DNA of 64,000 bases from Algoriphagus marinus (GTDB lineage: Bacteria; Bacteroidota; Bacteroidia; Cytophagales; Cyclobacteriaceae): the NCBI RefSeq assembly GCF_001936475.1, contig NZ_MSPQ01000001.1, forward strand, positions 310,001-374,000, given 5' to 3'. Below are positions 53,940 to 62,793 of this stretch, one piece after another. Within the stretch, counting starts at the first letter, position 1; every line of letters begins with the position of its first letter. Under the pieces are notes generated by a model, which was not told where the DNA came from, did not search any database, and saw nothing but the letters and a program-made list of their open reading frames with translations. Made by a program: the position numbers and the translations under genes.

Positions 53940-56348
53940 ATGTCTAAGTATCCCCTTTTTCTGCTTTTTACCTCAATTATCGCCTTTTCATGCAGTAGTC
54001 CGAAAACTCCTCAAGACCAGCTTCAGGAAAGTCTCGAAAATCTACCTAGTCTAACAGGTAAATCAACTTATCTAGGCAGCCCTTTTACCGCTGCGGGGGA
54101 TCGGCTTTACCTGATTGGAAATCAGGACGGGGGTTTTCCGGATATGGGCTGGCATGTGGAGGGAGAAATGGGGGGAATTTGGATGCATCCCATCAAGTTG
54201 ATGGATGGATTCACTGCTTCAGTCAGTTCTGGAGCATCTAGCATTTGCTTGGACAAAGGAAAGTCTTTCACCAATTACTCAATAGCAAATTCTATAGAAT
54301 TTGATGCAAGCGATTTGGGTTTGGAAGTCAACCGTCTTCACTTTGTGCCAGATGGAAAACCCGGAATGGTCGTCTTATTCCAAATAAACAATGTGGATAA
54401 GTCAGAGAAATCTATCCGATTCCAGTTTAATGCCTATGTGGATTTGATACCAGTCTGGCTGGGAGAGCGTACTGGGATGATGGATAGCACTGACGTGATT
54501 TCCTATGATGAGCAGACTAAGATTTTTACCGGAAAAGATCAAGGGAATGATTGGTACACTGTCTGGGGAAGTAGCTCCGAATTCCCCTTGAGTCCTATGG
54601 AAATTAGCTGCGAGATGAGTCCCAAAGGAAAGGGAACTGCTGCTGGCGCTGCCATAGATTTGATCATCCCGGCAGGAGAATCTATCAGTATCCCCATTTT
54701 TATTGCGGGTTCGGATCAAAATAATCTGGCGGCGCTTGAAATTTTTGCGGCCCTTAAATCCAATTATGTGGACGATTGGTTTGCCAAAAAGTCTCGATTT
54801 GAGATTCTAAAGCAAACCGCAGAAATCCAGATTCCAGATGCGGAGCTTCAGCAGGCCTTTGAGTGGATCAAATACAATACGGACTGGTTGGTTCGTGACG
54901 TACCTGGAATTGGCCGAGGTTTCGGTGCGGGATTGCAGGATTATCCTTGGTGGTTTGGGGTGGACAGCGAATACACCATTCAAGGCCTGATCACTACTGG
55001 GCGGAAGGACTTGGTTTATTCTACCATTGAGCTGATTCATTCCCTATCTGAAAAAGAAAATGGAAACGGCCGAATCGTCCATGAAGTCAGTACCAACGGC
55101 GCAGTCTTCAATCCTGGAAATATCAATGAAACACCGCAATGGGCATCAATGCTTTGGGAAGTTTATCGCTGGACTGGTGATCGGGAGTTTTTGGAACGTT
55201 ATTTTCCCAGTGTGGAAAAAGGCCTGGATTGGCTGCTTCAGGAAAACGATAAAGATGGAAATCTACTCGCTGATGGCTATGGCATGATGGAGATTCATGG
55301 ACTGGAATCAGAGATGATCGATGTCGCTGCTTATAGTCAAAAAGCCTTTGCAGATGCTGCTAAAATGGCTGAAATTCTTGGGAAAACAGCCCTTTCAGAA
55401 AGTTATCAACAAACTGCCGATGCACTGGCTGAAAAAATCAATCGAGATTTTTGGGTTCCGGAATTCGGGTCTTATGCAGATTTTATCGGAACAGCCGAAG
55501 AAGCTTTGCACCTTATTGACGGAGCGATTGTTCGTGCAGATACCTTGAATAAGCCTTGGGCAGTGGAAGAATTAAAAGCCACAAAAGCAAAGTTATCCAC
55601 ATTGCCCAAAGATCAGAAACAGGGATTTGTGCTATATCATAATTGGGTAGTGAATACGCCAATGGAAACCGGAATAGCAGATCCTGAAAAGGCAAAAATA
55701 GCTCTAGCCACAGGCAGAAAATATACCAATCCATTCGGAGTCTTTGTTACCGGAATCGATCGGGATGAGCAAGCCGAATCCGAAGATGGCACCTTCTCAG
55801 GAAGCAAAATCTTCTCCTATACGGGGGCTGTAATGACTTTGCCAACTGGTGTACAAGCCATCGGTGAAAATAAGTACGGCAATCCTGACAGAGCTTTGGA
55901 TTACCTCAAGCGGATGACTCGAAGTTTTGGCTTTGCCCTTCCAGGCTCTATTTACGAAGTTTCCCCGGATTATGGGATGTTTACCCAAGCTTGGAATATG
56001 TACAGTTTCGCTGTTCCGATTATTACTCAGTTTTTTGGAATTCAGCCAGACGCCGGCAATCGTGTGATTTACATTCGCCCACAAATGCCAAGCGATTGGG
56101 AGAATGCCAGCATCCAAAAAGTTATCATAGGAGATAATATCATCTCCATGCGCTACGAAAAGTCTGGGGATCAGCTGTCCATCGAAGTAGAACAAAGCGA
56201 GAAGAAATGGGGAGTTTCTATCGAAATTCCAGAATCTTATTCCAAGGTGAAAGTCTTGGGTAAAGAAGTAAGCTCAGATACGAAAGATGGTTTTCGGAGG
56301 ATCTTGATGACTGGAGCGAAAGCAAAGGTTGAGGCTTCTAAAAATTAA
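53940..56348 (+). CDS. (alpha/alpha)6-barrel glycoside hydrolase-like lipoprotein
   Basis: 802 aa from ATG 53940 (MSKYPLFLLF); Cys18 region IAFSCSSPK is the lipobox. An N-terminal beta-sandwich of ~290 residues precedes a six-hairpin glycosidase domain: WIKYNTDWLVRDVPGIGRGF, DYPWWFGVDSEYTIQGL, NETPQWASMLWEVYRWTGDREFL, EIHGLESEMIDVAAYSQKAF. The layout is like glycogen-debranching/GH65-like six-hairpin enzymes, with acidic residues in the loops as possible catalysts. The exact GH family and linkage are not assignable by eye. An upstream in-frame start at 53898 would overlap the deacetylase gene. Confidence 0.83.
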   Translation: MSKYPLFLLFTSIIAFSCSSPKTPQDQLQESLENLPSLTGKSTYLGSPFTAAGDRLYLIGNQDGGFPDMGWHVEGEMGGIWMHPIKLMDGFTASVSSGASSICLDKGKSFTNYSIANSIEFDASDLGLEVNRLHFVPDGKPGMVVLFQINNVDKSEKSIRFQFNAYVDLIPVWLGERTGMMDSTDVISYDEQTKIFTGKDQGNDWYTVWGSSSEFPLSPMEISCEMSPKGKGTAAGAAIDLIIPAGESISIPIFIAGSDQNNLAALEIFAALKSNYVDDWFAKKSRFEILKQTAEIQIPDAELQQAFEWIKYNTDWLVRDVPGIGRGFGAGLQDYPWWFGVDSEYTIQGLITTGRKDLVYSTIELIHSLSEKENGNGRIVHEVSTNGAVFNPGNINETPQWASMLWEVYRWTGDREFLERYFPSVEKGLDWLLQENDKDGNLLADGYGMMEIHGLESEMIDVAAYSQKAFADAAKMAEILGKTALSESYQQTADALAEKINRDFWVPEFGSYADFIGTAEEALHLIDGAIVRADTLNKPWAVEELKATKAKLSTLPKDQKQGFVLYHNWVVNTPMETGIADPEKAKIALATGRKYTNPFGVFVTGIDRDEQAESEDGTFSGSKIFSYTGAVMTLPTGVQAIGENKYGNPDRALDYLKRMTRSFGFALPGSIYEVSPDYGMFTQAWNMYSFAVPIITQFFGIQPDAGNRVIYIRPQMPSDWENASIQKVIIGDNIISMRYEKSGDQLSIEVEQSEKKWGVSIEIPESYSKVKVLGKEVSSDTKDGFRRILMTGAKAKVEASKN

Positions 56349-56393
56349 ACCCTCATTCCAGTTTTCCCGTGAAAAAGGAAAAATCGTTATGTT

Positions 56394-57386
56394 ATGCAAA
56401 AATTAGTCTTATTGTTTTTTGCCTTTTTTTTCAGTTTTGAAGCAAATTTTGCTCAAGAAACCAAAGTAATAATCAAACAGGAAGGAACTCTTCCCAAAAA
56501 TGAATTTATTCAGACCAATTTTGCGGGACAAGGATACCAGAGTTCCGAAAGTATGGAAGGAGTACTTTCAGCAGAATTATCCAGCCCCAAGCAAATCTCC
56601 TTTTTGCATTTAAAAAACAATGGGAAAATTCTTGGTGAACGCACATTTTGGGTTGGTGAGGGTGACTATTCAATAACTGGTAATGTGACTGACCTTTCCT
56701 CTTGGAGCATTGACCCGGTTCATTCTTACGCCAAAATTTCAGAACAAATTAAATTATCGGAAGGCTCGGTTCAAAAGGAATTAATCCTGGAAAATCTGGA
56801 CAAGGAAGTCGGAGTCAATTGGCTCGTTTTGAAATCAGATTTGTTTTCTCAAGAAGAGCTTGCTACCGCTATTGCTTCCATTCCATCAGAACTGCAAGAA
56901 CTAAATTATTTAAAAAGATTTCAAGCTGATCTGTTGCTAACAGAATCTTGGGAACCCGTAGAAGGAGAATTAAGCCGTGATTTTAAACTTGAAAGTAGGG
57001 AAGGAAGTGAGATCTCTTTTTCGGATTACGATGGAAAATATCGGCTTTTGGAGTTTTCTTTTACCGGTTGCAAACCATGCATTGAAGCGCTTCCAGAAAT
57101 AAAAGAAATCCATGAACGATTCGGAGATGAGCTTACGGTAATCAGTGTCTGGGATGATCGCTCAAAAGACACTTGGCTGAATACGGCAAAGAATCATAAA
57201 GAAATTATTACGTGGACAGATTTGTGGGATGAGGCAGGTTATGTGACGAAACTTTATCAAGTAAATGTCTGGCCAACATATATTTTAATTTCACCTGATG
57301 GTACCATAGAACAAATCTGGAATAGTTATTTCAAAGGGAAAATCCTCCGAAAAATGGAGAATCTCTTTGGCTCCCCAAATCCTTAA
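56394..57386 (+). CDS. TlpA/ResA-like thioredoxin-fold protein, exported
   Basis: 330 aa. Signal peptide (MQKLVLLFFAFFFSFEANFAQ), a ~170-residue N-terminal domain of the DUF4369-like type, and a C-terminal thioredoxin domain with active-site C226-K-P-C229 (FTGCKPCIEALPEI) and the cis-Pro region VWPTYILISPDG. Likely a periplasmic disulfide reductase used in protein maturation. Its stop overlaps the convergent DUF5916 gene's stop by 4 bp. Confidence 0.85.
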   Translation: MQKLVLLFFAFFFSFEANFAQETKVIIKQEGTLPKNEFIQTNFAGQGYQSSESMEGVLSAELSSPKQISFLHLKNNGKILGERTFWVGEGDYSITGNVTDLSSWSIDPVHSYAKISEQIKLSEGSVQKELILENLDKEVGVNWLVLKSDLFSQEELATAIASIPSELQELNYLKRFQADLLLTESWEPVEGELSRDFKLESREGSEISFSDYDGKYRLLEFSFTGCKPCIEALPEIKEIHERFGDELTVISVWDDRSKDTWLNTAKNHKEIITWTDLWDEAGYVTKLYQVNVWPTYILISPDGTIEQIWNSYFKGKILRKMENLFGSPNP

Positions 57387-59599
57387 ATATTCAACCAATA
57401 ATTCAACTTCAGCACCAGACTACGCTGTTTTGGCATAAAATCTCCCGGGAAGTAGTTGTCGGTGTACACCAAGAAAAAGTCTGAAACCGGTGCAAATCTC
57501 CACTGCAGACGGGTGTTGATATTCAAGTTATCAATCTGATTATTGTACTGGATAAAGGTGGTCCAGAAAAGACTCTTGGTGAATGTCAAATCAATTCGAG
57601 GGCCGATCAAAAATAAATCTGCATCATTCTGCGGCTCTGGCAACTCGATTTTATTGTAGCTGAAATTCATCGAAATATTTGCCGTATAGCCCATTCGAAG
57701 GCCCATTTCTCCTCTGAATGTTGCAATCGATCCGGTAAAATAATCCCCAAACTCTGACCGAAGGTTTACATTAAATGCTTTGCGAGGATTGCTTTGAAAC
57801 TGAAACTCTATTGTATTATTGTAGTAACCAGTGCCAGCAGGGAGAGGCTCTCCACCTGTTCGAGTAGGATCAAAATCATTAAACAGGTAGATATATCTAT
57901 TCTTCTGGGTCAAAGTAAATTGAGCCAAAGACTGGAATCTCACTTCATAGCCAACATTAAAATCCCGATCAGTGGTCCCTAGGGTTTCATTCCATCGGAG
58001 TTCGTATTCGATTTTTGGACCATGACGATTAATGATGCGAGATTGCGGGAAGAAGCTGTAAGAAACATCTGGATTGAAGCGCTTGTAATCCACCCTCGGC
58101 ACAAAGCCTACCACAGGGTTGTAGCTTTCCCCGATATCCAAATAGCTGATGCTCCATCGCCAATGAAGGTCATTATAGAGTACGTAGGCATTGAATGTAC
58201 CTGGTTTTTTGCCAAGATCCTTTTCAAAGGTCCGATGATAAAAAGCCTTTCCCGTCCATTTATTGTCTGCTGAAGCCAAGTTGTATTCCAATCCCAACAA
58301 GCGATTGTAAGCTGTCGGGTCAAATAAACTTTGGTACTCATCCAAAGCTAAGGATTCACGATCGACGAAGATCATCCCGATGTTTGATCGATTGAAAACC
58401 TTCTTTTGTAAGGCCAAAACGCTGAAGTTTTTTCCTGAAATCCCAGCTTCATCGTCGGTTGCAGTTTGCATATTCATCATACCAACACGCCAATCGTCGG
58501 TGACTTTTCCTGAAAGCCTAGCACCATAAATTATCCTGTTTTGGATATTCTGACCTGTGTTTTCATCACGATCTACACCTATTCTTCTCGAAAAAAACGG
58601 TCTGGCCAATGGGTGTCCAAAGCTTGCAAACAGATCTCCATTTTCTAGGAAGAACTGCCGGCGCTCAGGAAAGAAAATCTCGAAACGATCCAGGTTGGTC
58701 ACCTGTTCATCGACCTCCACCTGAGAAAAATCCGGATTGATCGTCAAGTCCAAATTCAACGCTGGCCCGATTCCAATTTTTGCATCACCACCTACAGCTG
58801 GAGTGGGTTTTTCAGAAGTACCTTCGATGAAGTTTTTTGATGTTCTACCTGCGATATATGGGATCAGGGAAATATTCGCTGAGTTCTTTTTTAAAGGTTC
58901 TTCGAAAATAAGCGTTCGTGAAAACGCTAGAGAGATAATTGAAAAGTTCCTTGGAATCGGTGCCCAAGTACTTCGCTCTGGCAAATGACTATCTATTCTA
59001 TAAAAATTCACATTCCAGTTTTGTGCGCCATCCTGAAATCGAATGGTAGAAAGCGGAATGATAGCTTCTACCACCCAGCGATCTTCGAGGATAGTCGCTT
59101 CAGCAAACCACTTATTGTCCCAAGCCAAGCTTAAATCTTCCGACCGAGATCCTCCATTGGAAAGTAGCCCTTCCCGCTGTACGCCATAGGGGTTTACGCC
59201 AAATTGAAAAGCATTTGTCTTGTCATTGAAGGTATCAAATACAAAAGTTACCCCATCATTGGCCTCTCCTCGATAATCTCTACGCAAAGAGGTGGAAATG
59301 TATTTCCTATCCTCATTATTCTCCATGATCGCCGCGAGGTAGATATTGTTATCATCAAATGCGATTTTTACTCTGGTATTTACTTGGGCCCTTGAAGTAT
59401 CAGAGGGAAAATATTGCATAAAATCCCCATTCCAACCTTCGGCGTCCATCCAAATCGCTTCGTCAAGTACCCCATCCAATTGGATAGGCTCTTTTAGCTT
59501 AAATGCGAATGCATTGCCCTGATTGGGTAATGCCTCTTTTTGGGCAAAAGCCGACTGGAAAAAAAATGACAGAAATAATGTATAAAATAGGGTTTTCAT
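57383..59599 (-). CDS. DUF5916 outer-membrane protein with CBM9-like N-domain
   Basis: About 738 aa after choosing ATG 59599 (MKTLFYTLFLSFFFQSAFAQ, clear signal peptide); ATG 59617 adds six polar residues. The first ~200 residues form a carbohydrate-binding family 9-like sandwich (PIQLDGVLDEAIW ... IKIAFDDNNIYLAAIMEN). The rest is rich in amphipathic strands with aromatic girdles and ends LVLKLNYWLNI, an outer-membrane barrel. Common in Bacteroidetes; function not established. Confidence 0.87.
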   Translation of the reverse strand: MKTLFYTLFLSFFFQSAFAQKEALPNQGNAFAFKLKEPIQLDGVLDEAIWMDAEGWNGDFMQYFPSDTSRAQVNTRVKIAFDDNNIYLAAIMENNEDRKYISTSLRRDYRGEANDGVTFVFDTFNDKTNAFQFGVNPYGVQREGLLSNGGSRSEDLSLAWDNKWFAEATILEDRWVVEAIIPLSTIRFQDGAQNWNVNFYRIDSHLPERSTWAPIPRNFSIISLAFSRTLIFEEPLKKNSANISLIPYIAGRTSKNFIEGTSEKPTPAVGGDAKIGIGPALNLDLTINPDFSQVEVDEQVTNLDRFEIFFPERRQFFLENGDLFASFGHPLARPFFSRRIGVDRDENTGQNIQNRIIYGARLSGKVTDDWRVGMMNMQTATDDEAGISGKNFSVLALQKKVFNRSNIGMIFVDRESLALDEYQSLFDPTAYNRLLGLEYNLASADNKWTGKAFYHRTFEKDLGKKPGTFNAYVLYNDLHWRWSISYLDIGESYNPVVGFVPRVDYKRFNPDVSYSFFPQSRIINRHGPKIEYELRWNETLGTTDRDFNVGYEVRFQSLAQFTLTQKNRYIYLFNDFDPTRTGGEPLPAGTGYYNNTIEFQFQSNPRKAFNVNLRSEFGDYFTGSIATFRGEMGLRMGYTANISMNFSYNKIELPEPQNDADLFLIGPRIDLTFTKSLFWTTFIQYNNQIDNLNINTRLQWRFAPVSDFFLVYTDNYFPGDFMPKQRSLVLKLNYWLNI

Positions 59600-59701
59600 A
59601 GGTTGGGGCTTACGCACAAAGTTATTCCCATAACCTACCTATCCATTCGCTTTTATATTAATGGTAAAATCTGCTGATAATCTTCACAATAAAACGATTC
59701 A

Positions 59702-60127
59702 TCAACAGCCAAACGCAGTTAATATCAGGTTTCTACCACTTGCCCGACGCCGAAATTCACAAAGGTAAATTCCCTGCCAAATTCCGAGATTGAGTTTTCC
59801 ACCTGTAATGGGAATTTGGAGACTACTATCAAAAAAACTGGCTTTAAGGTGCGCAGGCATATCATCCGAACCCTCATAGGTGTGAATAAATCGTGGATAT
59901 GTTTCTGGAATTAATTCATTTACAAAGGTTTGAAAATCCTTCCGAACGGTCGGGTCAGCATTTTCATTAATAGTCAAGGCAGCTGAAGTATGCTGAATAA
60001 AAACCTGCAGAAATCCAGTTTGAATGGATCTAATTTCTGGAATGCCAGCCTCCACTTGTTCGGTAATCAAATGATAACCGGCAGAGAAAGGGGTAAGCTT
60101 GAGATTTCTTTGAAAAAAATGGGTCAT
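59702..60127 (-). CDS. YjbQ family protein (UPF0047)
   Basis: 141 aa, all-beta YjbQ fold. Conserved FIQHTSAALTINENADPTVRKDF, HTYEGSDDMPAHLKAS, and LGIWQGIYLCEFRRRASGR with the three His of the metal site. The family is annotated as secondary thiamine-phosphate synthase on the strength of weak activity in E. coli. Starts at ATG 60127, 26 bp after the preceding lipoprotein gene. Confidence 0.9.
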   Translation of the reverse strand: MTHFFQRNLKLTPFSAGYHLITEQVEAGIPEIRSIQTGFLQVFIQHTSAALTINENADPTVRKDFQTFVNELIPETYPRFIHTYEGSDDMPAHLKASFFDSSLQIPITGGKLNLGIWQGIYLCEFRRRASGRNLILTAFGC

Positions 60128-60153
60128 CCTTTTAAGTTAAAAAATAAACATGC

Positions 60154-60585
60154 TCAATTCAAATTGTTGGGATTGTAAATCGCCTTGAAAAAGTGAGTGG
60201 GACCATCACAGGCCTGCCAAGTGCCGGATAATTCGTTGTTCCCCAAATTATTCAGATATTCTTCTCCACGAAAACAGCTATGAATTAGGTCGCTATCCTG
60301 GTCCTCAAAAGTCAATACAATTCCATCAAAATCCTCTATCTCAGGATCTTTAAAAGTCCCCTTAGCAGTTTGGTCTCCCACTCGCTTAAGGAATGTACCA
60401 TCGTCATTGAACTGGTAATAATAAAGCGAATCTGAAACTGGGATAAAGTCCATATTAGGAGCCCAAGAAGGTTGAATACCTACCAAAAAATATTGTAATG
60501 AACTTTGTGTAATTGGATCTTCACTTTCTTTGCAAGAAAAAATCCCAAAACCTAGGACAAAAGCAAGTATCAATTTCATTTTCAT
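60154..60585 (-). CDS. Small lipoprotein, unknown function
   Basis: 143 aa. Lipobox at Cys18 (FGIFSCKESED); SCKESED after the lipid Cys is acidic and may favour export to the surface. The mature part has a lipocalin-like strand pattern (LYYYQFNDDGTFLKRVGDQTAKGTFKDP, GTWQACDGP) similar to small Bacteroidetes lipocalin-like lipoproteins. No enzymatic residues recognised. Confidence 0.72.
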   Translation of the reverse strand: MKMKLILAFVLGFGIFSCKESEDPITQSSLQYFLVGIQPSWAPNMDFIPVSDSLYYYQFNDDGTFLKRVGDQTAKGTFKDPEIEDFDGIVLTFEDQDSDLIHSCFRGEEYLNNLGNNELSGTWQACDGPTHFFKAIYNPNNLN

Positions 60586-60677
60586 AGTTTGCTGTATTTC
60601 GTTGAACTTTTTGAACGCCCAAACTTAGGCGGCAGTTGTGGATTATCTGGAAAAAGTAGCGAAAACCAAAAATAGTT

Positions 60678-61040
60678 TCAGCCCCTTCCTTTACTCTTTT
60701 TAGCAAATGGGTTAAATGCTAAGGCTAAATCCACCCAAAATTCCAAATCTTCCTCTAGATCAAAGCCTTCCGGATAAACAAATACAAAGTCTTTCATTGG
60801 TCGACCGGTAAACTCCATTGGACGGCAACCTTTTCGATCAGCATGTAGACTTTGCGCCTCCTCACCGATCCGGGCCATGATTCGATCTTCATTGGTTTTT
60901 TTATCTCGGACGATTCCTATACACATCTTGTCCTCTACCATAAAAACCAAACCACCCATCATCCCTTTTTGGTAGAAATCGGCCTTTCCATCAATTAGAA
61001 TCCGTTCGACTCGTTCAGCGAGGTAAGCATCGTAGGCCAT
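60678..61040 (-). CDS. TfoX N-terminal domain protein
   Basis: 120 aa. MAYDAYLAERVERIL then MMGGLVFMVEDKMCIGI and FTGRPMKDFVFVYPEG match the TfoX/Sxy N-terminal domain alone. In gammaproteobacteria this domain belongs to a competence regulator; in Bacteroidetes the stand-alone form is widespread and uncharacterised. Lys/Arg-rich tail. 219 bp without features separates it from radA (61041-61259). Confidence 0.85.
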   Translation of the reverse strand: MAYDAYLAERVERILIDGKADFYQKGMMGGLVFMVEDKMCIGIVRDKKTNEDRIMARIGEEAQSLHADRKGCRPMEFTGRPMKDFVFVYPEGFDLEEDLEFWVDLALAFNPFAKKSKGRG

Positions 61041-61259
61041 AGCAAATTTGTTTTTTTGGCTGGTATATTCCCTTAAAATCTTCGCTTTTTATTCATTTTT
61101 AAATTATTGGAACTAACACTTTTATATCTAAATATCCAAGCCATCCATTGGACTTTCATGTACCAAAAATGCTTGGATATATCGTAGGTCTGTGTCCTGC
61201 GCTAATAAATATGTGACCTCTTGGTCGACTAAGGGTGGATGTTTAATAAACCTGCCCTC

Positions 61260-62633
61260 CTAAAAAATCCTTTGGTACATCTCCTCCAGCTTACTTACTG
61301 CAATTACCTGAATTTTATATTTCTTTAAGTCTAGACCTTTGATCGCATATTTGGAGACGATGATTTTCTTAAAGCCCAGCTTTTCGGCTTCCGCAATTCG
61401 GTTCTCGATTCGGGAGACAGCACGGATTTCTCCTCCCAGTCCAATCTCTCCTGCAAAACAAAGTTCCTCAGATACCGGCGTATCTTCGTAGCTGGAGATC
61501 AAGGAAGCACAAACTGCCAAGTCCAGGCCCGGATCATCTACCCGGATTCCTCCTGCCACATTTAGAAATACATCCTGCTGTCCCAATCGCATGCCTCCGC
61601 GCTTTTCCAGGACCGCCAAGAGCATATTTAAGCGTTTAGCATCGTGTCCTGTGCTACTTCGCTGTGGGGTTCCGTAAGTCGCCGGGCTTACCAAGGACTG
61701 TATTTCGATTAGGAGCGGGCGATTTCCCTCCATCATCGCTCCGATCGCCACGCCATTGAGCACTTCTTCCCGCTGAGTCAAAAGAATCTCTGATGGATTG
61801 GCGACCGTGCGCAATCCCTCGGCTCGCATCTCATAGATCCCAAGTTCATGCGTGGAACCAAAGCGGTTTTTGGATGTCCGCAGGATCCGATATGTCAAGT
61901 GCCGATCTCCCTCAAACTGCAAAACGGTGTCCACCATATGCTCCAATACTTTGGGGCCGGCGATCGATCCATCCTTCGTGATATGACCGATCAGGAATAC
62001 AGGCGTTCCGGTTTCTTTGGCAAATTTCATCAGTTCTGCCGTACATTCTCTGACTTGAGAGACTGAACCGGCTGCTGATTCCACGTACTGACTATTCAAA
62101 GTTTGGATCGAATCGATGATCAAAAAATCAGGCTTTAATACTTCGATCTGCTGGAAAATCTGTTGGGTATTCGTCTCGGAGAGTACGTAACAATCCGGGT
62201 TTTTTGCCTCCATGCGATCTGCCCGCATTTTGATTTGGGCTTCACTTTCTTCTCCGGAAACATAAAGTACCGTTTTACCTTGCAGCATCAAGGCGATCTG
62301 AAGCATCAGGGTGGACTTGCCAATTCCCGGTTCGCCCCCGATCAGGACCAGTGAACCCGGTACTATTCCTCCGCCCAAAACCCGATCAAGTTCTCCGTCC
62401 CGAGTGACCCATCGCGCTTGTTCCTCGTACTTGACTTCCTGGATTTTTCGAGGTGTATTCGCCTTTTTCATCCCTGAAGCAGGAGACTTCCAGTTGCCTT
62501 TCCCACTTTCTTCCTTTTGGATTACTTCTTCCACATAGGTATTCCATTCCCCGCAGGCAGGACATTTTCCGATCCATTTGGCACTTTGGGAGCCGCAGTT
62601 TTGACAGAAAAAAGAGGTTTTGGTTTTAGACAT
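61260..62633 (-). CDS. radA: DNA repair protein RadA
   Basis: 457 aa. N-terminal zinc finger C10-x2-C13 ... C24-x2-C27, RecA-like core with Walker A GGEPGIGKSTLM, Walker B FLIIDSIQ, the RadA-specific KNRFG (TSKNRFGSTHELGIYEM), and a C-terminal Lon-like domain. It promotes branch migration in homologous recombination. Full family length. Confidence 0.95.
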   Translation of the reverse strand: MSKTKTSFFCQNCGSQSAKWIGKCPACGEWNTYVEEVIQKEESGKGNWKSPASGMKKANTPRKIQEVKYEEQARWVTRDGELDRVLGGGIVPGSLVLIGGEPGIGKSTLMLQIALMLQGKTVLYVSGEESEAQIKMRADRMEAKNPDCYVLSETNTQQIFQQIEVLKPDFLIIDSIQTLNSQYVESAAGSVSQVRECTAELMKFAKETGTPVFLIGHITKDGSIAGPKVLEHMVDTVLQFEGDRHLTYRILRTSKNRFGSTHELGIYEMRAEGLRTVANPSEILLTQREEVLNGVAIGAMMEGNRPLLIEIQSLVSPATYGTPQRSSTGHDAKRLNMLLAVLEKRGGMRLGQQDVFLNVAGGIRVDDPGLDLAVCASLISSYEDTPVSEELCFAGEIGLGGEIRAVSRIENRIAEAEKLGFKKIIVSKYAIKGLDLKKYKIQVIAVSKLEEMYQRIF

Positions 62634-62793
62634 GCTAAGATTTATGAATAACGATTTTTGATTTACGAGATCTTGAGGACTTCAAAGGTTGATTTAAAAA
62701 AGTAAACCCCATTTAGACATTTGGAATTACGAGTTGTGAAATACGAAGCGTGGAATGGAAAATCTCAATTTTCAATTTCTTCATTTTAAATTA
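62634..62793. other. Intergenic spacer with short repeated words
   Basis: Between polA and radA. It contains TTTTTGATTTACGAG and GAATTACGAGTTGTGAAATACG words, AT-rich and quasi-periodic, of the sort often scattered between genes in Bacteroidetes. No ORF or hairpin of note. Confidence 0.4.
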